Of a stretch of DNA of 39,279 nucleotides, positions 8,817-16,665 are shown piece after piece. Numbering within the stretch: the first letter of the stretch is position 1; every line of letters starts with the position of its first letter. Position numbers and translations under genes: made by a program. The notes beneath the pieces were generated by a model. The model was not told the DNA's origin and ran no database searches. It worked only from the letters and a program-made list of their open reading frames with translations. Location: contig JAKZYH010000181.1 of the NCBI GenBank assembly GCA_047514575.1, forward strand, positions 1 to 39,279, in the 5' to 3' direction. This DNA comes from CAUZIZ01 sp047514575. GTDB taxonomy: Bacteria > Acidobacteriota > UBA6911 > RPQK01 > JAJDTT01.

Positions 8817-10108
8817 TGGGGCCAGCGGCGGCCGAGGCCCTGGACTTTGAAGCCCTGGAGACCGCGGTTCGGCGCCAAGTCTTGGAGGTGGCGGCCCGGA
8901 CGGTGGAAGATCATCTCAACCAGGATCATACGGATACCGTCACCGGACTCAGCTGCCCCTGTGGAGGACGAGCCCGGCACGCGGGTCGGCGAGAGAAGCA
9001 GTTTACGACCGTGCTGGGGCCGATGCGATTGCAGCGGGCGTACTATCACTGCCCGGATTGCGGCGAAGGCTTTTGTCCCCGGGACCGAGAGCTGGGACTG
9101 GAGGACCGCTCCTTGTCTCCCGCCCTGGTACGGATGGTGGGGGCGGCCGCCTCCATGGTCAGCTTTCAAGAAAGCAGCGAGCTGTTGGACGAATTAGCCG
9201 GGGTTGAGGTGGGGGCCAAACAAGTGGAACGGTGTGCGGAGTCCCTGGGAGAGGACATCGCTCACTATGAGCGCGAGGTGGTCGAGCCGGACTCGCGGGT
9301 CTCTCTTCCTGCGACGCTCTATCTGGGGATAGACGGCACGGGCGTGCCCATGCGAGCGCCCGAACTACAAGGGCGAGCAGGCAAACAACCGGAGGGCTCG
9401 GCCCGGACCCGAGAGGCCAAGCTCTGCACGGTTTGGAGTGCGGAGAAACGGGATGAGCAGGGCCGGCCCCTGCGAGATCCGGACTCGGTAACCTACACCG
9501 CCGCGATCGAAAGCGCCGCCTCCTTGGACACCGATCATCAGCTTTCGGACTTCGCCCAGCGGGTGGAGCGGGAAGCCCAGCGCCGCCGCTTTGAACAAGC
9601 GCCCCGACAAGTCCTCTTAGGCGACGGAGCGAAATGGATCTGGAACCTGGCCGGGGAACTGTTCCCGGAGGCGGTACAGATTCTCGATCGCTTCCACGCC
9701 AAAGAGCGACTTCATGAGCTGTCCAAGAGTTTGTATGGAGATCGCGACTTGAGCCAAGACTGGGCCGAACAACGTTGCCGGGAACTCGATGCCGGTCGGA
9801 TCGAGGCGATCCTTTCGGCCCTCGCCACCGAGACGCAGCATCACGAAGAGGCTCGAGCGGCCTATGGCTACTTTCAAGAGAACGGCCATCGGATGCGCTA
9901 CGCTCGATTCGAGGCGCTCGGGCTGTGCACCTCTACCGGAGTGGTGGAAGCCGGCTGCAAGAACGCGATCGGCGCTCGACTCAAACGATCCGGAATGCAT
10001 TGGAGCGTGCGGGGAGCCAACGCCATCATGGCCCTTCGTTGCGCTCGCCTCAGTGGACGCTTTGAGGATTTTTGGGAGTGGAAGGCCGACCATAAAGCTG
10101 CAGCATGA
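8816..10108 (+). CDS. ISKra4 family transposase
   Basis: A DDE-type transposase of 430 residues if it starts at the ATG of the TGATG overlap. The N-terminal half has a zinc-ribbon-like pair (CPCGG and YYHCPDCGEGFCPRD) and the typical LGPMRLQRAYYHC segment. The catalytic core shows YLGIDGTGVPM and VLLGDGAKWIWNLAGELFP as likely Asp motifs, then STGVVEAGCKNAIGARLKRS as the likely Glu region. The frame is open far upstream, so a -1 frameshift from the small upstream ORF at A_AAA_AAG would add its residues in front. The ORF appears intact with no internal stop. Confidence 0.92.
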   Translation: MGPAAAEALDFEALETAVRRQVLEVAARTVEDHLNQDHTDTVTGLSCPCGGRARHAGRREKQFTTVLGPMRLQRAYYHCPDCGEGFCPRDRELGLEDRSLSPALVRMVGAAASMVSFQESSELLDELAGVEVGAKQVERCAESLGEDIAHYEREVVEPDSRVSLPATLYLGIDGTGVPMRAPELQGRAGKQPEGSARTREAKLCTVWSAEKRDEQGRPLRDPDSVTYTAAIESAASLDTDHQLSDFAQRVEREAQRRRFEQAPRQVLLGDGAKWIWNLAGELFPEAVQILDRFHAKERLHELSKSLYGDRDLSQDWAEQRCRELDAGRIEAILSALATETQHHEEARAAYGYFQENGHRMRYARFEALGLCTSTGVVEAGCKNAIGARLKRSGMHWSVRGANAIMALRCARLSGRFEDFWEWKADHKAAA

Positions 10109-10138
10109 CTCCAATCATCACTTTTTTGTCGTGCACCC

Positions 10139-10147
10139 GACCCAATC
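10139..10147 (+). repeat. Right 9-bp target-site duplication of the ISKra4-type element
   Basis: GACCCAATC, identical to 8283-8291. The bases that follow (to the TGA at 10175-10177) are the displaced native end of lpxC, encoding SSQAPSLSA. Confidence 0.9.
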
Positions 10148-10221
10148 TCCTCTCAGGCACCCAGCCTTTCCGCCTGAACTGGGCTTGAAATTTAACGTAG
10201 CGTCAGTCTCCGGGCCCACGT

Positions 10222-10875
10222 CTGTCCCCAGCAGCCTCTCGCTAACGCCAGCCTCAGAACTCCTGATCTCCTGTGACTCTCTCGCAAGTCTTTTATCCTT
10301 GTCTGAAGAGTAGTTAACGCGTTATTCGAGTCCGAAGGCCGGGCCTCAGACCGGAATATTCAGTGGATCGACTCACGCTGATGGTCCCAGGAATAACTCT
10401 TTGGCGACCCTGGATGGATCTGAGTAACTGTCACGGTGTCAATCAGTTGCGCCGATTCGAGCGATCGACGTGGGAGAACTTTCCTGGGCCCAAACTGGGT
10501 TGAGCGGCTTCAACCCGCTGTAATGGGGCCAGATTAGTTTCCCAGAGATCAGGAGTTCTGAGCCTCTCGTTGACGTCATTCAGGCTCTCGTTGTTCAGGC
10601 TCTCGTTGACGTCTGTCCCCAGCGATGTGTCTACAACGATGATCTCCAAGGATGCAAAGATGACCTCTGTCCCCAATCGGCATGTCCAGTCAGCCCCGTG
10701 TTAACGTCTGTCCCCAACGAGGTCTCCCAACAATGACTTCAAGAATGTCAAGAATGATCTCTGTCCCCAGTCGGTACCCGTTGGGGTCAATGGTGCCCGT
10801 TGAAATCGATCCCCGTTGACCTCTGTCCCCAGTAGATGACCGCTGTCCTGTCCCCAGTAGATGACCGCTGTCCCT
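10222..10875 (+). repeat. CTGTCCCC array A
   Basis: Exact copies of CTGTCCCC start at 10222, 10613, 10667, 10708, 10761, 10823 and 10848, with a degenerate CTGTCCCT at 10868. The usual context is GAC(G/C)TCTGTCCCCAG. Local tandem duplications sit among them: CAGGCTCTCGTTG occurs twice near 10580-10605, and CTGTCCCCAGTAGATGACCG is repeated with a 25-bp period at 10823 and 10848. The core is shared with the arrays around the RAYT gene. Confidence 0.85.
10251..10564. repeat. Long-range 20-bp inverted repeat pair
   Basis: GCCTCAGAACTCCTGATCTC at 10251-10270 is repeated in inverse at 10545-10564 with 19 of 20 bases matching. The 274 bases between carry no gene. The pair could bound a small non-autonomous element or be a by-product of array growth. 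Confidence 0.55.
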
Positions 10876-10957
10876 AGTCCTCCGGTGTGACATCGAAGAG
10901 TGCCAACGACTTTCCCGGGTGAGCAATCCGGTCGGGTAGCAGACCACCCAGCTAGAC

Positions 10958-10963
10958 TATAAT
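10958..10963 (+). promoter_or_regulatory. Candidate -10 box of the amidase operon
   Basis: A perfect TATAAT overlaps the first candidate start codon (10962) and lies 7 bases before a second in-frame ATG at 10971. This is the spacing of a leaderless transcript starting at 10971. No -35 box is visible at the right distance. Confidence 0.35.
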
Positions 10964-12503
10964 GCGAAAGATGCGGTCAGTTCGTTTGTTTTTACCCTTG
11001 ACTGTTTCAATGGCGTTGCTTGCCGGTTGGCACGCTCTTGGTTGCGGTGAAACTGCGCTAGCAGCCCAGCGATCTCTCGACTTCCAGGTCGGCGGCAGGA
11101 CGAAGTCCCTGCGTTTGCAGGAGCGCGAAGGAAAGCTTCTCTATAGCGTCAAGGACCTCGTTGGTGCGCTGGGTCTTCAGGCGCGCGACGAGGCGGGCCG
11201 GCTCACGATCCAGGGTCCTGCGGGGAAACTCGAATTGATGGAGGATCGAACGTTGGTCAGGTTTCGACAGGGATACGTTCTCATCTCGACTCCCTGTTGG
11301 AGAAAGGGGAAGTCCGACTGGTACGTTCCGGAGGATTTCATAGCCAAGGTTCTTCCTAACATCCTGACGGGGAGACTGGTGCAAATGCGGGGCGGATACC
11401 GTTTCGACGGCCTGGCTGTGAATCGGGTTCAGGTAGAAGTCGTCAATCACCCAGATCACGTCACCATCACTTTCCTTCCCAGTCAGGCGGGCTCGATTCG
11501 AGTGAGAGAGCAGGAGGAGAATATCGAGGTGGAGTTGGGTGAGTTTCTGATTCGCCCCGATCTTCCACACAACAAACCCCAGACCAAATTGGTTTCGTCC
11601 CTGGCATTTGATTCTCAGGGTCCCTACGGAACCTTTCGGATCCAGAAGGGCCAAAGCTTCGGGTTCATGAGGCAGCGGGAATTGCCCCGGCCCGATCGAA
11701 CCGTCATCGAGATCTACCCGCCGTTAGGAGCTGAAACGTCTAGGACTCCAGTGCGTCGAGCCATTCCGGGAAAGGCTTCGCCTGACTTTGCTGATTTCGG
11801 TTCTCAGGTCCGCAGTGTTGGCGTCGTCACCCTCGATCCAGGACACGGAGGGGAAGACGTGGGCGCAAACTGGGCTGAGGAGTTACTGGAGAAGAACTTG
11901 GTTCTACAGCTTGCCAGTCAGGTAGAGGATCGCCTAAAGGAAGGACCCCATCGGCCCCAATTGACTCGAACGCGCGATACAGCCCTTTCGCCGACCCAGA
12001 GAAGTTCCTTTGCCAACTATCACAGCTGTCAGGCATTCGTTAGTCTCCATGCAGGGGGGGCACCGCATCAGGACAGCCACGGGGGAGTTGTCTACGTCCA
12101 CGACTACTTGGATACGTCGGCCCCACCGAATCCCGAGTCTGAAAAAGAATTGATTTTCTGGGAGGACGGACAGCGCTCGCACCGGTCGGAGAGCCTGCGC
12201 CTTGCCGAACTCATTCAGGCAGAGCTGAACCGGCTCTACGAGACCCGGAACTCGGTCGTGAAGATTCCACTCACCGTGCTTGCTCCTGTGGCAGCGCCGG
12301 CCGTGTTGGTTGAGGTGGGATTCCTGACCCATGAGGGCGATAGGGAGAAGCTGGCCTCGATTGAATTCCAGGAGGAACTCGCTGGCGCTATTTCGAGAGC
12401 CGTGGGCACATTTCTTCAAGGCGACCAAGCCGCCCGCCGTCAGAGTACAAAAGATAGATTGGCTTGGGCTCCCACTACTTCCGGGCAACGCAGAGAGAGA
12501 TAG
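10962..12503 (+). CDS. N-acetylmuramoyl-L-alanine amidase (AmiC type)
   Basis: An exported cell-wall hydrolase of 513 residues that cuts the amide bond between MurNAc and the stem peptide, typically during daughter-cell separation. An N-terminal signal region (residues 1-36) ends in ALAA. Residues about 40-265 form a beta-rich AMIN-like targeting part. The catalytic Amidase_3 domain (about 285-480) has the zinc ligands His295 (DPGHGG), Glu310 (EKN) and His363 (SLHA), and the catalytic Glu451 (VEVGFL). It leads a plus-strand operon with a GerMN protein, rph and rdgB, an order seen in other bacteria. The start could be 10962 or 10971; the TATAAT overlap argues for 10971 if that promoter is used. 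The last 30 residues are a basic tail. Confidence 0.9.
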   Translation: MRKMRSVRLFLPLTVSMALLAGWHALGCGETALAAQRSLDFQVGGRTKSLRLQEREGKLLYSVKDLVGALGLQARDEAGRLTIQGPAGKLELMEDRTLVRFRQGYVLISTPCWRKGKSDWYVPEDFIAKVLPNILTGRLVQMRGGYRFDGLAVNRVQVEVVNHPDHVTITFLPSQAGSIRVREQEENIEVELGEFLIRPDLPHNKPQTKLVSSLAFDSQGPYGTFRIQKGQSFGFMRQRELPRPDRTVIEIYPPLGAETSRTPVRRAIPGKASPDFADFGSQVRSVGVVTLDPGHGGEDVGANWAEELLEKNLVLQLASQVEDRLKEGPHRPQLTRTRDTALSPTQRSSFANYHSCQAFVSLHAGGAPHQDSHGGVVYVHDYLDTSAPPNPESEKELIFWEDGQRSHRSESLRLAELIQAELNRLYETRNSVVKIPLTVLAPVAAPAVLVEVGFLTHEGDREKLASIEFQEELAGAISRAVGTFLQGDQAARRQSTKDRLAWAPTTSGQRRER

Positions 12504-12510
12504 GGCCACG

Positions 12511-13089
12511 ATGAAGGAGTATCGGATTGCCCTGTTCGTTTTCGTTCTGGTTGGGGGTGCTCTCATCGCCGCGATCTACTTCTTCGAGTCCGAACGCGAA
12601 CGTCATCAACAGATCGAAGAAACCGAACATGAGGTACTCGATGTCGAGTCGAGTGTGGTGGAGGTAAAAGGAGCGGGTGAACTGCCGGTCAAGCTATTCT
12701 TCTGCACGGTGGGAGCGAAGGGGCCGAGTACGAGAGCCTTCGAGATTGAAGAGCGGACCATTCTACAGACTGAAGATTCGGTCCTGGATGCACGGCAGAT
12801 TGTAAACGAGATCATGAAGAGCAGGGGAGAGGAGTTCCCCCGAATATTCCCGGAGGAAGCGAGGCTGCGGCAGATCTATCTGCTCGAGGACGGGACGGCT
12901 CTTGTGGATCTGGCACAGGAGACTACCCAGCGCCTGACTGGGGGAATCACCTCGGAGCTTTGTGCTATCCGCTCGATCACCCGTTCTTTGAAGGAGAACT
13001 TGGCTCAGATCAGGAGGGTCAAGTTCCTGGTTGAAGGGGAGGAGCGAGCGACCCTCGCTGGTCATGTTTCCATTGATAGACCCTTTTAG
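12511..13089 (+). CDS. GerMN domain membrane-anchored protein
   Basis: A 192-residue protein with one N-terminal membrane anchor (about residues 5-25, IALFVFVLVGGALIAAIYFF), then a charged linker and a GerMN domain. GerMN domains occur in the Bacillus GerM lipoprotein and in proteins paired with cell-wall amidases. Typical parts are ELPVKLFFCTVGA, the LLEDGTALVDLAQE strand pair and the final RRVKFLVEGEE. It begins 7 bases after the amidase gene, which supports joint work on peptidoglycan; the exact role is unknown. The start at 12511 follows GATAGGG and begins directly with the anchor. Confidence 0.82.
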   Translation: MKEYRIALFVFVLVGGALIAAIYFFESERERHQQIEETEHEVLDVESSVVEVKGAGELPVKLFFCTVGAKGPSTRAFEIEERTILQTEDSVLDARQIVNEIMKSRGEEFPRIFPEEARLRQIYLLEDGTALVDLAQETTQRLTGGITSELCAIRSITRSLKENLAQIRRVKFLVEGEERATLAGHVSIDRPF

Positions 13090-13101
13090 TAGAATTGAGA
13101 A

Positions 13102-13902
13102 ATGTCTTTTCGAGGTGACGGCCGTCAAGTTGACGAGTTGAGATCTGTTTCCATTGTCCCCGATTACAACAGGCATGCCGAGGGGTCCGCACTCATCGAA
13201 TGTGGGAATACCCGAGTCATTTGCACCGCGAGCGTTGAGAACAAAGTGCCTCCCTTTCTGAGAGGGACGGGCCAGGGATGGATAACATCCGAGTATGGGA
13301 TGATTCCCAGGTCGACCTCCACCCGGATGATTAGGGAGTCCTCGAAAGGAAAGCCCTCGGGTCGGACTCAGGAGATCCAGCGGTTGATTGGGCGCTCTCT
13401 TCGTTCCGTCGTGGACATGGACAGCATGGGTGAGCGTACGATCTGGGTGGATTGCGATGTCATCCAGGCAGATGGGGGGACGCGTACTGCGGCCATCACA
13501 GGGTCTTTTGTGGCTCTTGCTCTTGCCGTAGCTGGCTTAAGGCGTCACCGCGTTCTTTCCAAGGGCATTCTCTTTGACCTGGTTGCTGCGGTTAGCGTCG
13601 GTATCGTGGATAAAGAGGCTCTTCTCGACCTCAACTACGAGGAGGATTCTGCTGCAGAAGTAGACATGAATGTGGTCATGACCGGTAGGGATTTGTTCGT
13701 CGAGGTTCAGGGGACCGCTGAAGGCCAGCCTTATTCCCAGGACGAACTAAGCCAGCTCTTGCAGCTGGCCCAAGGTGGAATTCAACAGCTCATCGAGAAG
13801 CAGAGGGAGATACTGGAGCAGAGCATTGAAGACACGTCGCTGCTGTTTCAGGAAGAGGTTGAGACTGTCCAAGTTGCGGCTCCTTCTGGCGACAAAGAAT
13901 AA
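13102..13902 (+). CDS. rph: Ribonuclease PH
   Basis: A phosphate-dependent 3'-5' exoribonuclease that trims the 3' ends of tRNA precursors and acts as a hexamer. The family pattern is complete: RGDGRQVDELR at the start, HAEGSALIECGNTRVIC, RGTGQGWITSEYGMIPR, GRTQEIQRLIGRSLRS, and VDCDVIQADGGTRTAAITG for phosphate and RNA binding. At 266 residues it is slightly longer than usual because of an acidic tail. It starts 12 bases after the GerMN gene. A TAGAAT box at 13090-13095, six bases before the ATG, resembles a -10 box for a leaderless start, and no ribosome site is visible. Its 3' end overlaps rdgB. Confidence 0.95.
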   Translation: MSFRGDGRQVDELRSVSIVPDYNRHAEGSALIECGNTRVICTASVENKVPPFLRGTGQGWITSEYGMIPRSTSTRMIRESSKGKPSGRTQEIQRLIGRSLRSVVDMDSMGERTIWVDCDVIQADGGTRTAAITGSFVALALAVAGLRRHRVLSKGILFDLVAAVSVGIVDKEALLDLNYEEDSAAEVDMNVVMTGRDLFVEVQGTAEGQPYSQDELSQLLQLAQGGIQQLIEKQREILEQSIEDTSLLFQEEVETVQVAAPSGDKE

Positions 13903-14467
13903 AGGGAAGCTGATAGAGGTCCGGGACGCGCTACGCGGACTGCCCTTTACACTAGAGACTCTCGTCCAATATTCCGACCTTCCTGAACCGTTGGAAGACG
14001 GTACAACCTTTGCTGCAAATGCCAGGCTGAAAGCGGCGCATTACCGCGATCTGACCGGGCTACCAACTCTCGCAGATGATTCGGGGCTTGCCGTCGAGGC
14101 GCTCGGTGGGGCACCGGGGATCCACTCGGCTCGTTTCGCCTCCGACGACGATGCCAGGATCCGGAAGCTACTGTCCACACTTGATCAGGTCGATCCCGAC
14201 TGGTCCAACACCAAGGCATCGGCTCACTTCGTCTGCGCACTCTGTCTCTCGAGGTCGAGCAAGCAGATCGAGGTAGAAGGCGAGGTTGCGGGGGAAATCA
14301 TCCCAACTCCCCGGGGCAGCAATGGATTCGGATACGACCCGGTCTTCTACTACCCACCCTTGGGCAAGACCTTTGCCGAGCTCACCTTGGCTCAGAAGAA
14401 CCGGATATCGCACCGCGCCCAAGCTTTGGATTTGCTGCGATCGGGCCTGGAAGCTTGGACACCATGA
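13874..14467 (+). CDS. rdgB: XTP/dITP diphosphatase (RdgB/HAM1)
   Basis: Hydrolyses non-canonical purine triphosphates (dITP, XTP) to monophosphates so that they are not built into DNA or RNA. The family N-terminus LLLATKNKGKLIEV is present, followed by LADDSGLAVEALGGAPGIHSAR with the catalytic Asp, and the C-terminal PRGSNGFGYDPVF and AQKNRISHRAQA motifs. No ATG is available at the right place. The TTG at 13874 gives the expected N-terminus and is my choice; TTG at 13859 is an alternative. The gene overlaps the end of rph by 29 bases, so translation is probably coupled. It closes the operon; the next gene is convergent. Confidence 0.92.
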   Translation: MRLLLATKNKGKLIEVRDALRGLPFTLETLVQYSDLPEPLEDGTTFAANARLKAAHYRDLTGLPTLADDSGLAVEALGGAPGIHSARFASDDDARIRKLLSTLDQVDPDWSNTKASAHFVCALCLSRSSKQIEVEGEVAGEIIPTPRGSNGFGYDPVFYYPPLGKTFAELTLAQKNRISHRAQALDLLRSGLEAWTP

Positions 14468-14488
14468 TCATGGGGAACGCCAGGTGGT

Positions 14489-16558
14489 TCATTCGCGCGC
14501 GGTCAGGAGCTCGTCCAACTCGGCGCGGGTAGTTACGGGCCTCTGACAAGCGTAGTCCTGGCAAACATACGCGGTTGCCCTACCTTCCAAGGCCACTTTT
14601 CCCGCCAGCAGGGGGACCTTGAGTCCCAGAGTCTCGTCGATTGTTTCCGAGCAAGCGAGCACCCTGTTGGGTAGAAAGCGTGCCCTGATCGCGGGCAGCA
14701 GGTGCTCCTGTTCCGTCCGGGGACCAACTAGTGCCAACTCCCGAACAGGTCCCAGATAGAAATCGAGGGCCTGAAGCCAATAACCGAAAGCGAGCGGGTG
14801 GCGCGATAGAGCTCGATTGACCCGTCCGAGCATGTGCTCAGCCTTCTCGTTGTAGTCCTTCTTACCTAGGATTTTCGCCAGCCTCAGCAGGTTGAAGCAG
14901 GCAACGGCATTCCCACTGGGGGTGGCGTTGTCCATGTACTCCTTGTGTCTTACCAGGAGTCGTTCGTGGTCAGAGGGAGTGAAGTAGAAGTCTCTGTTTT
15001 CGGAATCCCAGAACAGCCGGATCTGAGCCTCTGTCAGTTCAGCCGCATCGTCCAGCCATCGAATGTCTCCAGTTGCCTGATAGGTTGCGATCCAGCCCTC
15101 GACGACAAGGGCATAGTCTTCCAGGTAGCCGTTGAGCTTGGCATGGCCATCCTTCCAGGTTCGGAAGAGGTGGTTTCCAGAGACCATCTGGGATGAGAGG
15201 AATTCGGCATTACTGACGGCGATTTCCAGATAGTCGGGGCGATCCAGGGTGAAGGCCGCCTCCGCGAAAGCCGTCAGCATCAGACCATTCCACGAAGCCA
15301 GGACCTTGTCGTCCAGTCCGGGCTTGATTCGTGTTTCCCTGACCTGGAACAGTTTTCGGCGAGCCTGGTTTAAGAGATCTGTCAGATTCTCTGGGGAAAC
15401 GCCTACATTCCTGGCGTGAACGGCCAGTTCGAGTCGAGGGTGGAGAACGTTGCTTCCTTCGAAATTACCAGTAGAGGTAACGTCGAAATAGTCGTTGAAG
15501 ATCTTCGCATCTGCTTCCCCAAGGACCTCGACGATTTCATCTGGGGTCCAGGCGTAAAACTTACCCTCCTCACCTTCGCTGTCGGCATCTTGAGCCGAGT
15601 AGAACCCTCCTTCCGGGTGACGCATCTCACGCCCGACGTAGTCGAGTGTTTCCTCAACCACAGTGCGATAGAAGGGATTTCCCGTGAACTGATGCGCTTC
15701 CAGATAGACTCGTGCCAATAAGGCATTGTCATACAGCATCTTTTCGAAGTGGGGGATCAGCCAGCGCTCATCGACCGAGTAGCGGTGGAAGCCTCCACCC
15801 AGCTGATCGTAGATACCACCTCGAGCCATCTCATCCAGGGTCAGGCTGGCCATATCCAGAGCCGACGCGTTGTTCCTACGCATCGAATACCGAAGCAGGG
15901 CGGCAAGGACCATGGCACTGGGAAACTTGGGGGCACCGCCGAATCCGCCGTGGTGTGAGTCGAATTGTCGCCGGCACCCGTTATAGGCGTCATCCAGGAC
16001 CGTCTCCTGAATCACTTCTTCGGCGATGCTCCATTGCGAGGCTTCCTGGAGTTTCCGGATGGTCTCAGCTTGACCGGCCTCAATCTCGCCACGGCGCAGT
16101 CGGTAAGCCTCCTTGATCTGCTCGATCAGACGTTTGAATCCGGGTCGGCCGTAACGGTCATCAGGCGGGAAGTAGGTGCCGCCGTAGAAGGGCACCAGGT
16201 CGGGAGTCAGGAAAACGGTCAAGGGCCAACCGCCGCTGCCAGTGGTCATTTGGACGAAGTTCATGTAGATGGCGTCCAGGTCGGGCCGCTCTTCGCGGTC
16301 CACCTTGATATTGATGAACTCGTCGTTCATCACCCGAGCGATTTCCTCGTTTTCGAACGATTCATGCTCCATCACATGGCACCAGTGGCAGGCAGAGTAA
16401 CCAATGCTCAGGAGGATAGGTTTATCCTGGTCGCGGGAGGCCGCCAGTGCCTCTTCCCCCCAGGGATTCCAGTCCACCGGGTTGGAGGCGTGCTGAAGTA
16501 GATAGGGACTGCTTTCCTGGGAAAGGCGATTGGTATTCTGCGCCGGTTCCTTGGCCAT
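14489..16558 (-). CDS. Thioredoxin-fold DUF255 protein (YyaL/SSP411 type)
   Basis: A 689-residue cytoplasmic protein of the YyaL/spermatogenesis-associated 20 family. The N-terminal thioredoxin-like domain (about 1-180) begins with NRLSQESSPYLLQHASNPVDW and holds the CHWC pair (Cys57, Cys60) in SACHWCHVMEHESF, followed by DREERPDLDAIYM. The rest is a helical (alpha/alpha)6 domain with motifs such as GGFHRYSVDERWLIPHFEKM and SWNGLMLTAFAEAAF, similar to N-acylglucosamine 2-epimerase folds. The biochemical role of the family is not well defined. The start at 16558 is chosen for its perfect GGAGGAGG site; an ATG at 16576 precedes that site. It is convergent with rdgB and downstream of queC. Confidence 0.92.
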   Translation of the reverse strand: MAKEPAQNTNRLSQESSPYLLQHASNPVDWNPWGEEALAASRDQDKPILLSIGYSACHWCHVMEHESFENEEIARVMNDEFINIKVDREERPDLDAIYMNFVQMTTGSGGWPLTVFLTPDLVPFYGGTYFPPDDRYGRPGFKRLIEQIKEAYRLRRGEIEAGQAETIRKLQEASQWSIAEEVIQETVLDDAYNGCRRQFDSHHGGFGGAPKFPSAMVLAALLRYSMRRNNASALDMASLTLDEMARGGIYDQLGGGFHRYSVDERWLIPHFEKMLYDNALLARVYLEAHQFTGNPFYRTVVEETLDYVGREMRHPEGGFYSAQDADSEGEEGKFYAWTPDEIVEVLGEADAKIFNDYFDVTSTGNFEGSNVLHPRLELAVHARNVGVSPENLTDLLNQARRKLFQVRETRIKPGLDDKVLASWNGLMLTAFAEAAFTLDRPDYLEIAVSNAEFLSSQMVSGNHLFRTWKDGHAKLNGYLEDYALVVEGWIATYQATGDIRWLDDAAELTEAQIRLFWDSENRDFYFTPSDHERLLVRHKEYMDNATPSGNAVACFNLLRLAKILGKKDYNEKAEHMLGRVNRALSRHPLAFGYWLQALDFYLGPVRELALVGPRTEQEHLLPAIRARFLPNRVLACSETIDETLGLKVPLLAGKVALEGRATAYVCQDYACQRPVTTRAELDELLTARE

Positions 16559-16599
16559 GGGTCCTCCTCCTTGCACATTCTAGCGAAACCGAGACGCTT

Positions 16600-16613
16600 G
16601 TGCCCGCGGGCAC
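16600..16613. promoter_or_regulatory. Perfect 14-bp palindrome
   Basis: GTGCCCGCGGGCAC lies in the 107-bp gap between queC and the DUF255 gene. It could be an operator for the downstream gene or a strong RNA hairpin ending the queC transcript, though there is no U-tract. Confidence 0.35.
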
Positions 16614-16665
16614 GTAGACTCACGAAAAAGGGGCAGGCTAGCGCAGGGTGTTAGAGGTGTAGGTG

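Larger units (their letters stand above)
8292..10138 (+). mobile_element. ISKra4-type insertion sequence (1847 bp)
   Basis: A complete element bounded by inverted repeats that begin GGGTGCACGACA at 8292 and, on the other strand, at 10138. They match at 21 of the first 23 bases, differing only at two bases before AAAGTGATG. A 9-bp duplication GACCCAATC flanks both ends. It carries a small upstream ORF (DUF6788-like) and a DDE transposase in overlapping frames. It interrupts the last codons of lpxC in the same orientation, so it is likely to be read through from the lpxC promoter. The clean ends and intact ORFs suggest a recent insertion. Confidence 0.92.
10178..10961. other. Gene-free region upstream of the amidase operon
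   Basis: About 780 bases with no credible gene. It holds the displaced lpxC 3' flank, a long-range inverted repeat (10251-10270 with 10545-10564), a small hairpin GGGTTGA/TCAACCC at 10497-10516, and seven exact CTGTCCCC motifs between 10222 and 10855. Minus-strand reading frames here are low-complexity translations of the repeats. Confidence 0.7.

Noticed and set aside
10222..10875. CRISPR array
   Set aside because: The shared motif is only 8-15 bases, spacing is irregular (25 to 390 bases), and no cas gene is near.
10443..10947. Minus-strand ORFs in array A
   Set aside because: They are translations of the repeat units (GTDVN, GTEVI patterns), with no ribosome site and no protein-like composition.
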